From NCBI GenBank assembly GCA_016946835.1, contig JACVTC010000091.1, positions 445,001-509,000 of the forward strand: DNA of 64,000 nt, read 5' to 3'. Source of the stretch: Neocallimastix lanati (nom. inval.). Taxonomy: Eukaryota; Neocallimastigomycota; Neocallimastigomycetes; Neocallimastigales; Neocallimastigaceae. Positions 23,401 through 36,594 of the stretch are shown in pieces (the first letter of the stretch is position 1; each line of letters starts with the position of its first letter). The translations under genes were made by a program, and so were the position numbers. The notes below the pieces were generated by a model, which had not been told where the DNA came from, did no database searches, and saw nothing but the letters and a program-made list of their open reading frames with translations.

Positions 23401-25956
23401 AAATTTAAACCTTTAGATCTGACGCCTTCTATTTATAATAATGAACCATGGTTTAAAGAAGCTAATTTAACTAATCCTGTATTGGATTATATAAATTGTA
23501 TTAGTTCTGCTAATCATTTGAACCTTGATACAGTTAGTTTTAAAGATGATTTATCGATTTCATCAGGTAAAGATTTATCCTTGTATAATTATGTTGGAGG
23601 ATTTTATGGATATCAAGAAGAGGAAGGACTTCGATTTATAATCTATAAAAATTATACCGATGTTTATACAATTCCAATAGCTGTTAATCTTTTAAGTAAT
23701 TCTATTTTAGAAAAGAATAATATTAAAGAGCGTTTTTCAGTTACCTATCATCCTTTAGATTATATCATCGGAAGAGATGATAAAAAATCGGAAAATGATG
23801 TGAAGAGTTTTATTGATTTAGATAAAGAATATAGCAAGAAGGAAAAGGAACCCATATTAATTATATGTATATCTGTATGTATTTCACTTTCTATTTCAAT
23901 CTTTGGACCTTACACCGTTAAAGAGAGAGAAGAAGGTATCACACATCAGCTCTTTTTAAATGGAACGAAAAAGATTAATTATTGGTTAGGAGTTCTTATT
24001 AGTGATTTTATTTGTATTTTTGTACCAGTAATGATCATTAGTATAGCGGGATATTTAAATGAAGTTAGTATATATCATCCTAAAATTATTGGATTTACAT
24101 TGATTATGACCATTGTTTGGATTATTGGATGTTTATTACAACAATATGTTATTTGTTTCTTCTTTAAAAAGTATGACCGAGCTTCAACCGTTCTAGTAAT
24201 TCTTAATCCACTTATTACATTATTATCAGCAATAAAAATCCTTGGAACTACAATTCTTTTTGATCTTGATATAAATGAAATTAATAATCCAAGAGAAAAA
24301 AAGGAAATTCAAGATGAAATTATTGCAATGTATATCGTTTATGCTATTACCTTTTTTGTTGTTCCAGGATTTATTATTTTACTCTATTATAAATTATCCA
24401 CCTTTTTAAATTCTAAATTCACAGAGATTAATTCTGATAAAGTTAGTGAATTTTTACTTACCGACAAGGCACAATCCATTTTATCGAATGCTAAACTTTC
24501 AAACTCTGAAAAAGTTAAACTTCTTAAAGAAGCCTTCCTTAGTCCTTTGTATTCTTCTATAAAAAATGTCTTTCAATGTAAAGATAAATTTATCATTTTA
24601 GTTATTATGGTTATTGCGATGGTTCTAGTTTACGGAAGTATTTTATATATTTTAGAAATGGTAAAAAAGAGACGTTTACATAAAAATAGTGAATATACTC
24701 CAAAAGAAAGAAGCATTAAAGATAAAATTATTTCAAATGGACCTATTGATGTTCGTAATGAATGGCAAAGAGTAGGACAATCTTTAAAGGATGGTAAAAG
24801 TAATATTGTATTGAAGGTATTCCAATTAAGTAAAGATTTCGGAATGAAAAGAAAAGAAATTAAAAGAATTCAAAAGGAAAAAACACAAAATGAAAAAGAA
24901 GCTATGGTTGTAAAAGTAGAAGAAAGAAAAGGAAAAGAACATCATAATAATAAAAAGAATAAAAAGAAGGATAGAAAAAAGAAGAGTGCATTTGAAAAAA
25001 TGGATTATCGTATGGTTTATGATGAAAATAAAAAGAAATATGTTAATCGTATTGTTGATGATGTTACCTTTGGAGTGAATAGTAGTGAATGTCTTGGACT
25101 TTTAGGACCTAATGGAGCCGGTAAAACAACAACAATTTCAATGATTACAGATCTTTTATCTCGTAGTCATGGAGATGTTTATTATGGACAAAAAGAATTA
25201 ATTCAAACCGAAATGGCTAATTTATCATTAGGTTACTGTTCACAACACGATTCTCTCTGGAAACTTTTGACCGTTAGAGAAACCATTGAATTTTACCTTA
25301 ATATTTGTGGTTATCCAAGAAAAGAAATTCGTCGTTATTCTAAAGCATTAATTGAAGCATGTGGTATTGAAAGTCATACAAATAAAAAGGTAAAAGAAAT
25401 TAGTGGTGGTACTAAACGTAAACTTTCGTTAATTATTGCCATTTGTTCCTCTCCAAGCTATCTTATTTTAGATGAACCAAGTGCAGGTATGGGTCCATTT
25501 ACTCGTCGTTATATGTGGCAATTAATCAAAGAATTGAAAAAGGTTCGTGAAACGGCCACCATTTTAACTTCACATTCCACAGAAGAAGCAGAAGCTCTTT
25601 GTGATCGTATCGCTATTTTAATTAAAGGACGATTAGTATGTATTGATACAGCAAGAAGTATTAAAATGAATCATAGTGATAAATATACATTAGAAGTTTT
25701 TACCTCTAATGTTTCACAATTTGAAGAAGAATTTGTTAAGAAGCAAAATCTCTTTGGATTAGATTCTATTACAGATTATGAAGTAGAATCGTCAATTAAT
25801 TATCAAAAGTATTCAGTTAATATGAAGATTGAAAATATTGCACGAGTATTTGAAATGATGGAATATGCAAAAGATTATGGTCTTGTTACTCAATATAACT
25901 TTGGACAATATTCACTTGAACAAGTATTTATTAATTTCGTCAACAATTCAAAATAA
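20473..25956 (+). pseudogene. ABCA-type ABC transporter, interrupted by TGA palindrome
   Basis: Exon 1 is 20473-20587 and exon 2 is 20750-25956, in phase. It encodes a full-size ABCA half-half transporter, a family that moves lipids across membranes. TMD1 starts with the typical LLWRN N-terminus and has a large extracellular loop. NBD1 has GHNGAGKTT (about 22237), LSGGQ (about 22517) and FLDEPTTGLD (about 22583). TMD2 follows. NBD2 has GPNGAGKTT (about 25110), ISGGTKRKLS and ILDEPSAGMGP, with Gly in place of the usual Asp. Codon 387 is TGA (21793), in the centre of a perfect 15+15 bp inverted repeat. The frame is the same on both sides. Here TMD1 appears to lack about 100 residues, probably three membrane helices, compared with family layout. 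It could be a real lesion or an assembly collapse; both NBDs are otherwise intact. Confidence 0.85.
21778..21809. repeat. Perfect palindrome in the ABCA gene
   Basis: GGTTCTAGTATGTAT and its exact reverse complement flank a 2-base centre (TG, 21793-21794). The centre creates the in-frame TGA. Confidence 0.95.
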
Positions 25957-25963
25957 ATATATA

Positions 25964-26008
<45 letters not shown>

Positions 26009-26275
26009 AAAGATAATAAACCAATCTATAAAGAAATAACAAACTTTAAAAAATAGCATATATATATACATATATATTATAACTATTGTTATTATAAATG
26101 TTTATAATAATTATATGTATTGATTTAATATTTAAAAAAACATAATTAATATAAACTGAATTTAAAACTTTTAATGGCTATTAATAATTATACATATATA
26201 TGTATATATGAAAAAAAGAAGAAAGAAAGAAAAATAAATATAAAATTAAATATGAAATATCTATTTATTTAAAAG

Positions 26276-26330
<55 letters not shown>

Positions 26331-26381
26331 ATTATGATAAATTCAAACTTTATATTTACATATACATATAATCTTAAAAAC

Positions 26382-26420
<39 letters not shown>

Positions 26421-26750
26421 AATTTAAGAAAATAATAATTTAAAATAATTTATTATATTTACGTAAAAGCAAATTATTAAAACAAACAAATAAATAGAAT
26501 AGTAATTAAGTAATAATAAAAAATAATAAAAAAAAATAAATAAATAAATATTTATTTATTATTGAAATGTGTTATTATATTAAAATGAAATAAAACATAA
26601 AAATAATATAGAATAATATTGTAATAATAATATAAAATAAATCAATAAAATATTAATTTAATATTATTAAATTTTTTCTTTTTTTTTTTTTTTTTTATAT
26701 TTTATTGTTTTATTCATGGATGTTTATTATACAATAATTTTAATTATTTA

Positions 26751-26834
26751 ATTTTTGGTTAATAAATTTTAATAATTAATTTTTGGTTAATAAATTTTAA
26801 TAATTAATTTTTGGTTAATAAATTTTAATAATTA
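26751..26834 (+). repeat. Three 28-bp tandem repeats
   Basis: Units start at 26751, 26779 and 26807, each beginning ATTTTTGGTTAATAAATTTT. They appear identical. Confidence 0.9.
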
Positions 26835-26950
26835 ATTCTAACTATACAATTTCGTTTTTATTCAGGAATGGTTCCAGTAAATTTCTGTTATATAAAAAAT
26901 TAAAATACAAAAATTTTAATATATTTTTATTTTTATTTTTATTTTTTTGT

Positions 26951-27047
26951 TATCATTTATATTCTATACCATACACCTTTTATATAATTAGAAATTAAAT
27001 AACAAATTATAAATAATAGTTAATGATAAATAAATAAAAAATAAAAT
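26951..27047 (+). repeat. Dispersed 97-bp repeat, copy 2
   Basis: One mismatch to 7039-7135. No ankyrin coding sequence is recognisable next to this copy. Confidence 0.85.
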
Positions 27048-27945
27048 AGTAATAATATAGTATTTTATAAATAACAATTCAATTTAACAAATGATATACA
27101 ATTTTAAAAAGATTATTATTAAACTAAATATTAATTAATAATAGTTAAATAGATTAACATTAATAATTAAATAGATTAATATAAACTAATTTCGTATTAT
27201 ATATATTCTATTCTGTATTACAATATATTTTAACCTTTGTTTTTTATATTAATTTAAAAAAAGAAATATTAAAAATCAATTAAATATAATAATGAATAAT
27301 TTATTATTATAATTATAATTATATTAATTTATATTAGATAATAAATTTTATTAATATTAAAGTTTGAAGTATAAAAAAAAAAAATTAAAATATATATAAA
27401 ATACTTTTTCATTTATTTTTTTTTTTATACTTTGCGTATTTTATCTATTAAATATAATAGTAGAAATAAAGAAAAAAAAAAAGTAAATAGCCATAAAATA
27501 ACTGAAGTGGAATCATTCAAAATAAATTTGTTAAATGTAAGTTTTATTCTTAAGAAATATATTTTAATTTTAGTAAAATATATTAATATATTATTATATA
27601 TAATATATATATTTTTGTTTATACATATATATGATATAATATTTTTAATAAATAAACATTAATGTGTAATCGATATTTTTTCTCGAAAATTTATTTAAAT
27701 TTTAAACACATAATTTAATTATTTACATTATTCCTTAATTAAAAAAATATTTCGTAATAAACGAAATATTTTTAAATGAATATAATAAATATAATTAATA
27801 ATACATAACAATATATAGTTTTAAAATTAATTTCATTAAAAGTCAATTTTCTTATAATAAAAAAAGACAACAATAATTAAACAATAAAATAATAATTTTA
27901 TAATAATATCATATTTTATAATATAATAAAATAAAATAAAATAAA

Positions 27946-29134
27946 ATGGATCGTTTCAGCGCTGTAAGACCATATGATATTTCTAAAGTTGATTTCCATG
28001 AACAAAGTGTAGAGGAAAGATATGGAATTCCAGAAAATTTTTTAGAAATTGAAGTTAGAAACCCAGTTACACATGGTTTTGGAAGAAAACAAGTATTTTA
28101 TTCAAAAAAATTCATTAATTTTAATTAAGATATTAAATTTAATGAAAAAAAAAATAAAAAATTAAAATAAACATATTTTTGAAAATTTCTAATTAATAAT
28201 ATTAATATATATTATTTATTTTATTATTAGTTTGATATATTAATTATTTATTTTATATTAAATATATAATTATTATTTTAAAATCTAAAAATAAAGTTTA
28301 CTGATTATGAAATTATTTGTAGAGTAAGTTGGAATAATTATCTTATTTTATATTAAATCTTAAATAAAATATGTATATATAAATATATTTATATAAATTA
28401 TATATTGTATCTTAAAATTATTAATTTATATTAATTATTATATATTTTATATTCAAAGAATAATATACCAGCTTTTAAATTAAAGAATTCTACAGTAAGG
28501 CGTAGATATAGTGAATTTGAATGGTTTAAAGATGCTTTAGAAAGAGAAAGTTCTCGAGTTAAAATTCCTTCACTTCCAGGAAAAGTATTCACTAATCGTT
28601 TCAATGAAGAAGTTATTGAACATAGAAGGGCTGGTTTAGAAAGATTCTTACAAATGTAAATAAAACTTTTTTTTAATAACAAATTTTTTTAAAAAAAAAT
28701 AAATAATATTAAATAAAATTTTAAATAAATTTAAAATATTAATTTTAAATAAAACTTACAATTAAAAATTATATGATATTAATATATATATTAAAATCAA
28801 TTAGTGTCGCTGGACATCCATTACTTCAAACCGGATCAAAGGTAAATAAATATATAACTTAATAAATAATATTTATAATATTCAAATAATTTAGTAGAAT
28901 TATTTATAAATATGAAATTTAATATAATTAATATAAAAAATTTTTTATCTTAAAATATTATTAAATAGATTCTTGTTCCATTTATTCAAGGTAGGAATAA
29001 TAATAATTAAAACTATATATAATCATATTTTAAACTATTTCATTAATTTATTGTATTAATAATTAATCTTATATATTATATAATGATATATCTTTATTAT
29101 TTTAGATCCAAACTTTAATAAAGACAGATATTGA
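27946..29134 (+). CDS. Sorting nexin SNX3/Grd19, PX-domain protein
   Basis: Retromer-associated sorting nexin that binds PI3P on early endosomes and recycles cargo to the Golgi. Exons: 27946-28092, 28297-28323, 28459-28655, 28805-28841, 28969-28990, 29106-29134. These give 152 aa, close to the roughly 160 aa of yeast Grd19 and human SNX3. The protein is almost entirely a PX domain. Features: [28 protein letters not shown], the phosphoinositide-binding RRRYSEFEW, the SLPGK proline loop, [29 protein letters not shown] and a terminal FIQDPNF. Exons 2, 5 and 6 are only 22-29 nt each, but all phases agree. Identification is secure from the continuous family match. Confidence 0.95.
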
Positions 29135-29598
29135 TCCTTTTTTTAAAAAACTATTAATCAAATTAAAATATATTTAAATATATATACATTTTTATATTTT
29201 ATTTATCACTAATTCCTTAAATTAAACGTTATATTTATATAATAACTTTTATTTTTATTTTTATTATTATTATTTTTTTCTTTTCTTTTTAAAAAAATAT
29301 AATAATAATAAATAATTTTAGGTAATAATATTATTATATATTATATATATCTATAAATATTGATGATAAAAAAAAAATTGTATAGTATGGTCATTATTAT
29401 AAGAAAATTGAACAAGCCAACAACAACAACAAAAAAAAAAAAAATCGAATTATTTAAAATTTATATTATCAATAAAATCTTTAAAATTATAAATATATAT
29501 ATATATATAAATTAACAGTATCTTTCTTAATATTCTTAAATAAAAAAGTATTATAAAGAAAAATAAATTAAAATAAATAAAATAAAATAAAATAAAAA

Positions 29599-29632
<34 letters not shown>

Positions 29633-29831
29633 AAAAAAAAAAAATAAAAATAAAAATAAAAATAAAATAATAAAAATATAAATATAAATTTCATTTCATT
29701 TAAGTGTCTTTCTTAAATAAATTGTATAAATATATATAATATGAAATAATAGTAAAAAAAAAATTTTTTTTATATATTCCTATTAAATGAATTAATGAAA
29801 TAAAAAATAAAATAAAATAAAATAAAATAAA

Positions 29832-29865
<34 letters not shown>

Positions 29866-30060
29866 ATAGACTTGCACATATGGGTACCCATCTCCCATAT
29901 GGCCATACAGTTATTAATTAAAAATAAAATAAAATAAATTATTAAAATAAAATAAAATAAAATAAATATTGAATATGAATATATAAAGTACAAATAAAAT
30001 TAAATTAAATTAAATAAAATAAAATAAAATAAAATAAATAAATAAATAAATAAATGAATA

Positions 30061-30095
<35 letters not shown>

Positions 30096-30359
30096 CATTT
30101 TCTTTTTATATTATATATATTTTATTTATATAATTTTAATTTTTAATACAAAAAATAAAAGGCACAGAAAAAAAAAAAAAAAAAAAAAATGGGGCAAAGA
30201 TAAAATAATAATAATTATAACAATAAATAAATAAAATAAAATAAAAAAAAATTTTTTTAAACTAAATATTTATATAACCATTTATTTATTAATTATATGT
30301 ATATATATAATTACTATTTTATTAATTGAAAAATATTACTAATAGAAATATTATTTGAT

Positions 30360-30402
<43 letters not shown>

Positions 30403-30497
30403 GTTTATAATTGAAAATTTTTTCTTTTTTATTACTACCACTTTTTTTATCTTTTTTCTTTTTTTTTTTTTACCTGGTTAAAACTATTTTATGTTAT
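29135..30497. other. Convergent spacer between SNX3 and the BAR-SH3 gene
   Basis: No gene. Many AAAAT/AATAA repeats and A-runs. A 45-bp GC-rich islet at 29866-29911 has arms CATATGGG (29877-29884) and CCCATATG (29894-29901). Confidence 0.7.
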
Positions 30498-32214
30498 TTA
30501 TTGAACATAATTACCAGGGAATTGACCCACTTTTCCATTAATTTTACCAGTCCACCATTCATTTGAATTATCGGTCCTTTTAACAATTTCAATTCTATCT
30601 CCACGTTTAAAGGAAATATCACCAGAATTTTGAGCATTAAAATCGTACAAAGCAACAACATATTGAATAGCTGGTTTTGGTGGAATTGCTGGTTTTGGTG
30701 GAATTACTGGTTTTTGTGGTATTGTTGGTTTAGATGAAAATGTAGCACCGTAGGAAGCTCTCCTATTGGCTACATCTTCATATGATGGTAAGGTATCATT
30801 TCTACCAATAGAAGTTCTTCTACTTACATCAAAACTAGAACTACTACTAATACCAGTAGATCCAGCTTGATTCATAGAGGAAATACTGGCTGAAGGAGTA
30901 ATACCTGAATGACTAACAGTTAATAAACGATTCAACGAATCGACTTTTGAATCTTCCAAGAGAGCAGCACAATTATTACTTTCATATTGTGCAATAATAT
31001 CAGTATTTAAATTGAGGCCACATTCATTAGCGGTTTCATAGAAATAAGCATATAAAACATGATAGACATCCTTTTGAATACTGTAAAAAGTAATTAAAGA
31101 AGAGTCATATAAACTAGCACTACATTCAAAGAAAGAAGGTAATTGTTGCTTTAATTGGTCATCATAGGTTTTAAATTCAAGTTCAGCTGTAGTGAAAGCT
31201 TCACGAGTTTTATTTAATTTTCTTTCTTCATCAAGACTTCTACTTTGTTTATTATTTAATTTATCAAGTGAATCCTTATGACGATCATAATCTAAAGCTT
31301 TGTGTGAACGTTTCTTTAATACTAATTTTACTGAATTTATAATTTCTTGGTATTTAGTCATTGGCTCAATAACATGAATATTAACATTTTGAAGATATGG
31401 TAAAATTTGTTCTTTCATTAATCTTGTTTTTTCTAGATAGATATCAATTTTTCTTGTATCAGCTGGAACTGATTCATTTGCGCTATGATTACCTTTTTAT
31501 CAACATTATTGTATTATTTATGGTGTTTATATGCAAATTATATGTACATATATATTAAAATATAAAAAATTTTAAATTAAATAAAAAAAAAAAAAAAAAA
31601 AATTAATAAAAAATATTATATGTAATATTATATATTATATACAATGTATTAAAGAATATATATTTAGTTTTTGATGTCCATGTGTTATACATTTAATAAA
31701 ATTTAATAATATAAATAAAAATAATTAAAAATAATTTAAACATACTGTATACAGAAGCTCTTCTTAAGCTTTCTTCACTAGAAAAATTTTGAGTGTCAGA
31801 GGAAGAAATAGGCTTATATAACTACAAAGAAATAATTATGTTTAATGTATAATTAAAAAAAAAGTTTATTAATTATTATAAAATTAGTTATTTAATACTT
31901 TTTTTTTTTTAAACATTATAGAGACAAAAATATAATAAATAAAAATATACATATTTATATATATTATATATTCTTATTTATTAATTAATTACTTCTAATA
32001 TTGCTTTTCCCAATTCTTCTTGATGTTTCATCATATTTTCAATAGTTTTCTTGAATTTGTCAGAATCACTGAGCAAATTTTTTACTTGTACTTGAATTTT
32101 ATTAACATTATCTTCTAAAGATTTAAAATCTAAATCCCTTTCTTGATTATTCCTATGGATAATGTTTTTAACTTGTTGTGGACCTCTCTGAATTGCTTTT
32201 GAAATACCTCTCAT
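30498..32214 (-). CDS. BAR-SH3 protein of the Rvs167/amphiphysin type
   Basis: Acts in membrane curvature and actin-linked endocytosis. Minus-strand exons: 32214-31993, 31821-31746, 31492-30498, giving 430 aa. The N-terminal BAR domain (about 1-240) begins with a basic amphipathic stretch (MRGISKAIQR). It continues with the KLYKPIS-type motif at the exon 1/2 join and the HKALDYDRH helix, as in Rvs167. A Ser-rich linker is followed by proline-rich repeats (KPVIPPKPAIPPKP, about 350-370). A C-terminal SH3 domain (about 373-430) has ALYDF, the acidic GDISF, EWWTG and FPGNYV. Joining the exons requires the acceptor at 31493, which keeps phase. Human amphiphysin/BIN1 and fungal Hob1 are the same family. 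Confidence 0.95.
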
Positions 32215-32224
32215 TTTTTCTACG

Positions 32225-32265
<41 letters not shown>

Positions 32266-33123
32266 AATTAAAAATATTAATAAATATTGTTTATTTATTT
32301 ATATTATTTTATTTTTTTGTTATAAAAAAAATATAAAAAAATTTATTATTAAAAGAGATTTATATTTTTAAAATAAAAAAGAAATATATATAATATTAAT
32401 TTTTTATTGAATTATAAAATTAAAAATTACAAAAAAAATATAATTTGCTTATTTTATTTTATTTTTTTTTTTTTCTTTTATCAAAACAAAAAGGTTATTT
32501 TAATAAATAATAATAATAATAATAATAATAAAAAGTAAAGGAAAAAAGACAAAAATAAATAAATTACTAATTATTATATTATATTATTAAAAAAATAATA
32601 ATAAATTTCATGTAAAATAAAATAATAAATACAATATATTAATAAATATATTTCTAAAGTATTTACATATTTATTTGAATGTTAATAATTAATTTAAAGA
32701 ATTTTTTGAATTCAAATTATTCATTCATAAATATTTTCATATGTTTTTTAAAATTTAAAATACCAAATTCAATTGATGAATATATATTTAAATATTTATT
32801 GTATTTTAACATATATGATTAGATTAAAATATATATTATATTTTATCTTTTTTATTAATTAAAAATAAAAACAATTATAATAATAACAATTAATAAACAT
32901 TTTTTATACATTTTTTTCGAAATTTATTTTATTAAATATAAAAAAATAATTTTATTTTTAATATTATATTTATTAAATTAAAAAAAATTTTATAAAAAAA
33001 ATATATACATACATATATATTTATAATTATATTTTTATAATATCTTATTATTTATATTCTATTATTTTATTAATGTATAAACCTTTATTTTATTTTTTTT
33101 TTTTTTTAAAAAAAATAAATAGA

Positions 33124-33160
<37 letters not shown>

Positions 33161-33254
33161 CATTTTCATTATTTTTTTTTTTTTTTAAAAAAAATATTAT
33201 AAAATACTTTAATATGTATCGTATATTATATTAATTATTAAAAACATTCCCTAA
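32215..33254. other. AT-rich spacer
   Basis: Nothing recognised beyond homopolymers, including a T-run at about 32228-32260 just upstream of the BAR-SH3 start codon. Confidence 0.7.
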
Positions 33255-34715
33255 CTATATATTATCAAAATTATTATTATTATTAGGGGATAATAGTGAT
33301 GAATTATCGTCATATAATGGTCTACTCTCGTTTGAATTTCTATTTACAGTTTCTGATTTATTTATTAACTGATATGAAAAATTTATGATTCCATTAAAAA
33401 TAGATGTACCATATATTAAAACTTTTTTTTTTTTTTTTTTTTATTTTATTTATGTTATTTATTATTATTTATTTATTTATTTAATACATATATAGAAATT
33501 AATTAATTAGTAAAAAAATAATTAAATTTATATGAAAATATATTAATATATATATTTATTTTTACCAATAAATCCTAAAACTTGGAACCAGTTGAAGGTT
33601 TCCCAGCCCAAATATAGACTTATTATCCAAATTAAAACAGTTCTATTACATAATTGATATATAGTTCAAAAAGATATATATAGAAAAGAAAATTATGTTT
33701 TAATATATATATTATAATTTATATTGAAGATATATATATATAAATAATAATAATAATAATATAAATAATAATAAATAATAAATAAGATAAAAAATATAAA
33801 ATAAAAAAAAATAAAAAATAAAAAATAAAAAACAAAAAATAGAAAAATATAATTAAACAAAATGAAACAAATAAAATAAAAATAAATAAATAAATAAATA
33901 AAAATAAAATTAAATATGAAAAAAAAAAAAAAATAGAAATGAAATAGAAAAAAAAAAAAAGAAAAAATTAAAACAAATATTAATTAATTACCTGCAATTA
34001 TCAATAGTACTTCTTGAAGTTGCACTGACAACATTTGTTACTGAAAGTCCAAACCAATTAAAAAAAGCAATAGAAAAAATGCAACCAATAGAAATTAATA
34101 AGATAGGCGTATTACTAAATATTTGAGATGTTCCATCAGGTATATCAAAGAATCCACCTTGATGATGTCTACCGATAAAAAGATGAAGAAATGGAATAGC
34201 ACTAAGTACAGTGAAAAGACCAAAAGATCCTTCCAAACCAACGGTTTTTAAAGGACTAACTTCAAAATGACTCATTACTTTTTCTTCAACAATAAATTGA
34301 AGTGCTGTAAAAATCTGTGCTAAAATGATCAAGACAACACCAAAAATATTTTCTGACGAAGCATGACTAAATGAATTTAATTTATCCTTTTTATCTTTTT
34401 CACCGATTGGATTGGAGGGATTAGATTTTGTAATGATATCACTCATGCCTACAATTGAAACACCAATCATAACTAAAAATAACGAAATCCACTGACTTTT
34501 ACTTAACTTTCTTTTTAATAATACTACAGAAAAGAATCCTGTGAAGATAACAACAGTTCCTCTTAACATTTGATAAACTGAAGCAGCAACATATATTAAA
34601 CCGACGTTCATTAACTTTTATATATATATATATTTTTTTTTATTTTTGTTTTAAATTTGTAATATATATAGATATATTTGACATTATAATAAATTGAACA
34701 ATTATACAAAGAATG

Positions 34716-34758
<43 letters not shown>

Positions 34759-35353
34759 TATATTATTATTTATTTAGTTATACTTTTAATAATTTATTAA
34801 TTGAATTTAAATGTAGTGTAAAATAAATAAAAATATTTATAAAATATTTAAATATTAAATTTATATATATATTTTATAAGAAATATAACAAATAAATTGA
34901 TATAGAGCTTACAGTAGTACCACATATATCCAAAATGGATGGTATCCATAATAAAAGTATTGACAAACCATTTAATTCAATTTTATTAACAGATTCTGAA
35001 ATTAATGTTGCACTTTCGAGTTCATTATTATAAGTAAGATTAATAGAATTGGTAGGTTGAATAAATTCATTTTCCACACTTTCTGTATTTTCGAGAAGGA
35101 TTTCATTGTCAAACCCTACTTCTATATATTTATTATTTGAATAGTATTGAATTACATAATATGCTAATAAACATAATGCTTCACCCATAAACATATTTAA
35201 TGTTTGTAATACAGGTTGCTCAAAATATTTTGGTTGATTTGTGTCACAATCTTTTACACATTGTTCATCTTGAAATTTATTTAATAAAGTATTACAAGCA
35301 CCAGTAATTAGCATACCTGTAACAATAAAGATAGTATATTGTGATGATGCCAT
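33255..35353 (-). CDS. SLC35F6-like drug/metabolite-superfamily transporter
   Basis: Multi-pass membrane protein of the nucleotide-sugar/drug-metabolite transporter superfamily. Human SLC35F6 is lysosomal/mitochondrial and its substrate is unsettled. Minus-strand exons: 35353-34913, 34614-33992, 33642-33566, 33421-33255, giving 435 aa (human SLC35F6 is about 370). Features: start of TM1 with TGACNTLLNK, FMGEALCLLAYY, DICGTT at the exon 1/2 join, YQMLRGTVVIFTGFFSV (near-identical to the family signature), QFIVEEKV, GLEGSFG, FFNWFGLSVT, SATSRSTIDNCRT and LGWETFNWFQVLGF. The C-terminus is a cytosolic, Asn-rich tail. An acidic insert of about 60 residues after TM1-2 and a charged loop near GEKDKKDK add length. 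Confidence 0.93.
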
Positions 35354-35900
35354 ATTTTTTTTTTATTCTTAAAGAAGAAATAAATAAAAGAAAAGGGGAA
35401 ATTTTAAAATGTACATATGAATAAAAGAGGTTTAAAGTATTGCGAATGCATTAATTAATTATATATATTTGGATAAATTTATAAATTGAGATTATTATTT
35501 TATTAATTTATATATTTTATATTATTTATTATTATTTTTTTTTTCATTGAATTTTTTTATATATTTTTAATATATATTTGAATATTATTATTAAATATAA
35601 AATTCTGTTTATTGTTTCATTTTTATTACTAGTTATTTAATATTTTTTGCTTATTTACTTTTTATTTTAATATTTTTATTATACATTAATTTCGTAAAAA
35701 ATTAAGGGAGAGAAGATTTTAAACAATTAATTATTTATATATTTATTAATTATTTAAAAAAAATATAGTAAAAAAATTTTTTATCCTTTAATATAACAAA
35801 CTTTTTTTTTAATTTTTTATTTCATATATATATATATATATTTTATGATTATTCATTTTAAATTATATAATAAAATTAAAGATTTAATCTTTATCAATAT

Positions 35901-35968
<68 letters not shown>

Positions 35969-36594
35969 AAATAAAATTAAATAAAATAAAAAAAGAGATA
36001 TTAATTTAATTAATAAATTTTAAATTAATTTAAATTCTAGGAAAAAATATTATAAAAATATATTTTATTTTTTCCAATATTATTTACTAATAAAATTTCT
36101 TTTTTCATGGTAAAAATTTGATATATTAAATATTTCTAAAAAAAAAAATTAATTTTTCAAATGATTTTACCAAACTATTATAAATAATGAAGCTAAATAT
36201 ATTTATATTTAATACCTATTTTTATTTTTTATCTGCTAAATCTACTAAATGTTAAAATTATTTAATTAAATACGAACATTTAAAAAAAATAATTAAAACT
36301 ATAAAGGAAGCATATATATGTATACTATTATTGATTTATTTATATTTAAAATATAATTTTCTAATTTATAAATTTAGTAATATGGATTAGGATCATTTCA
36401 AAAAATTATAATATTTATTTATATATATTTATTTTAAAGATTATTCTCTGGTAATACTAATTATTGTTTTTAGACTAAGGAAGAATGGTAAGAATTTTTT
36501 TTTTTTTTTTGATATCTGCAAAATTAAAAGTATCAGATATATATAACTCTTAACAATGTATAAATAAAGAACTATATAACTATTTGTAGGTAGA
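35354..36594. other. AT-rich spacer
   Basis: No gene recognised. An A-run of about 65 bp lies at 35901-35966. Confidence 0.7.

Larger units (their letters stand above)
25957..27945. other. AT-rich spacer with tandem and dispersed repeats
   Basis: No gene recognised. Long A-runs near 25969-26005, 26283-26328 and 26389-26418; three 28-bp units at 26751-26834; the dispersed repeat at 26951-27047. An ORF at 27432-27662 is A/T-biased and unconvincing. Confidence 0.7.

Noticed and set aside
27432-27662. Short ORF with a GTAAGT donor upstream of SNX3
   Set aside because: No acceptor leading to further coding sequence was found and the product looks like AT-rich noise.
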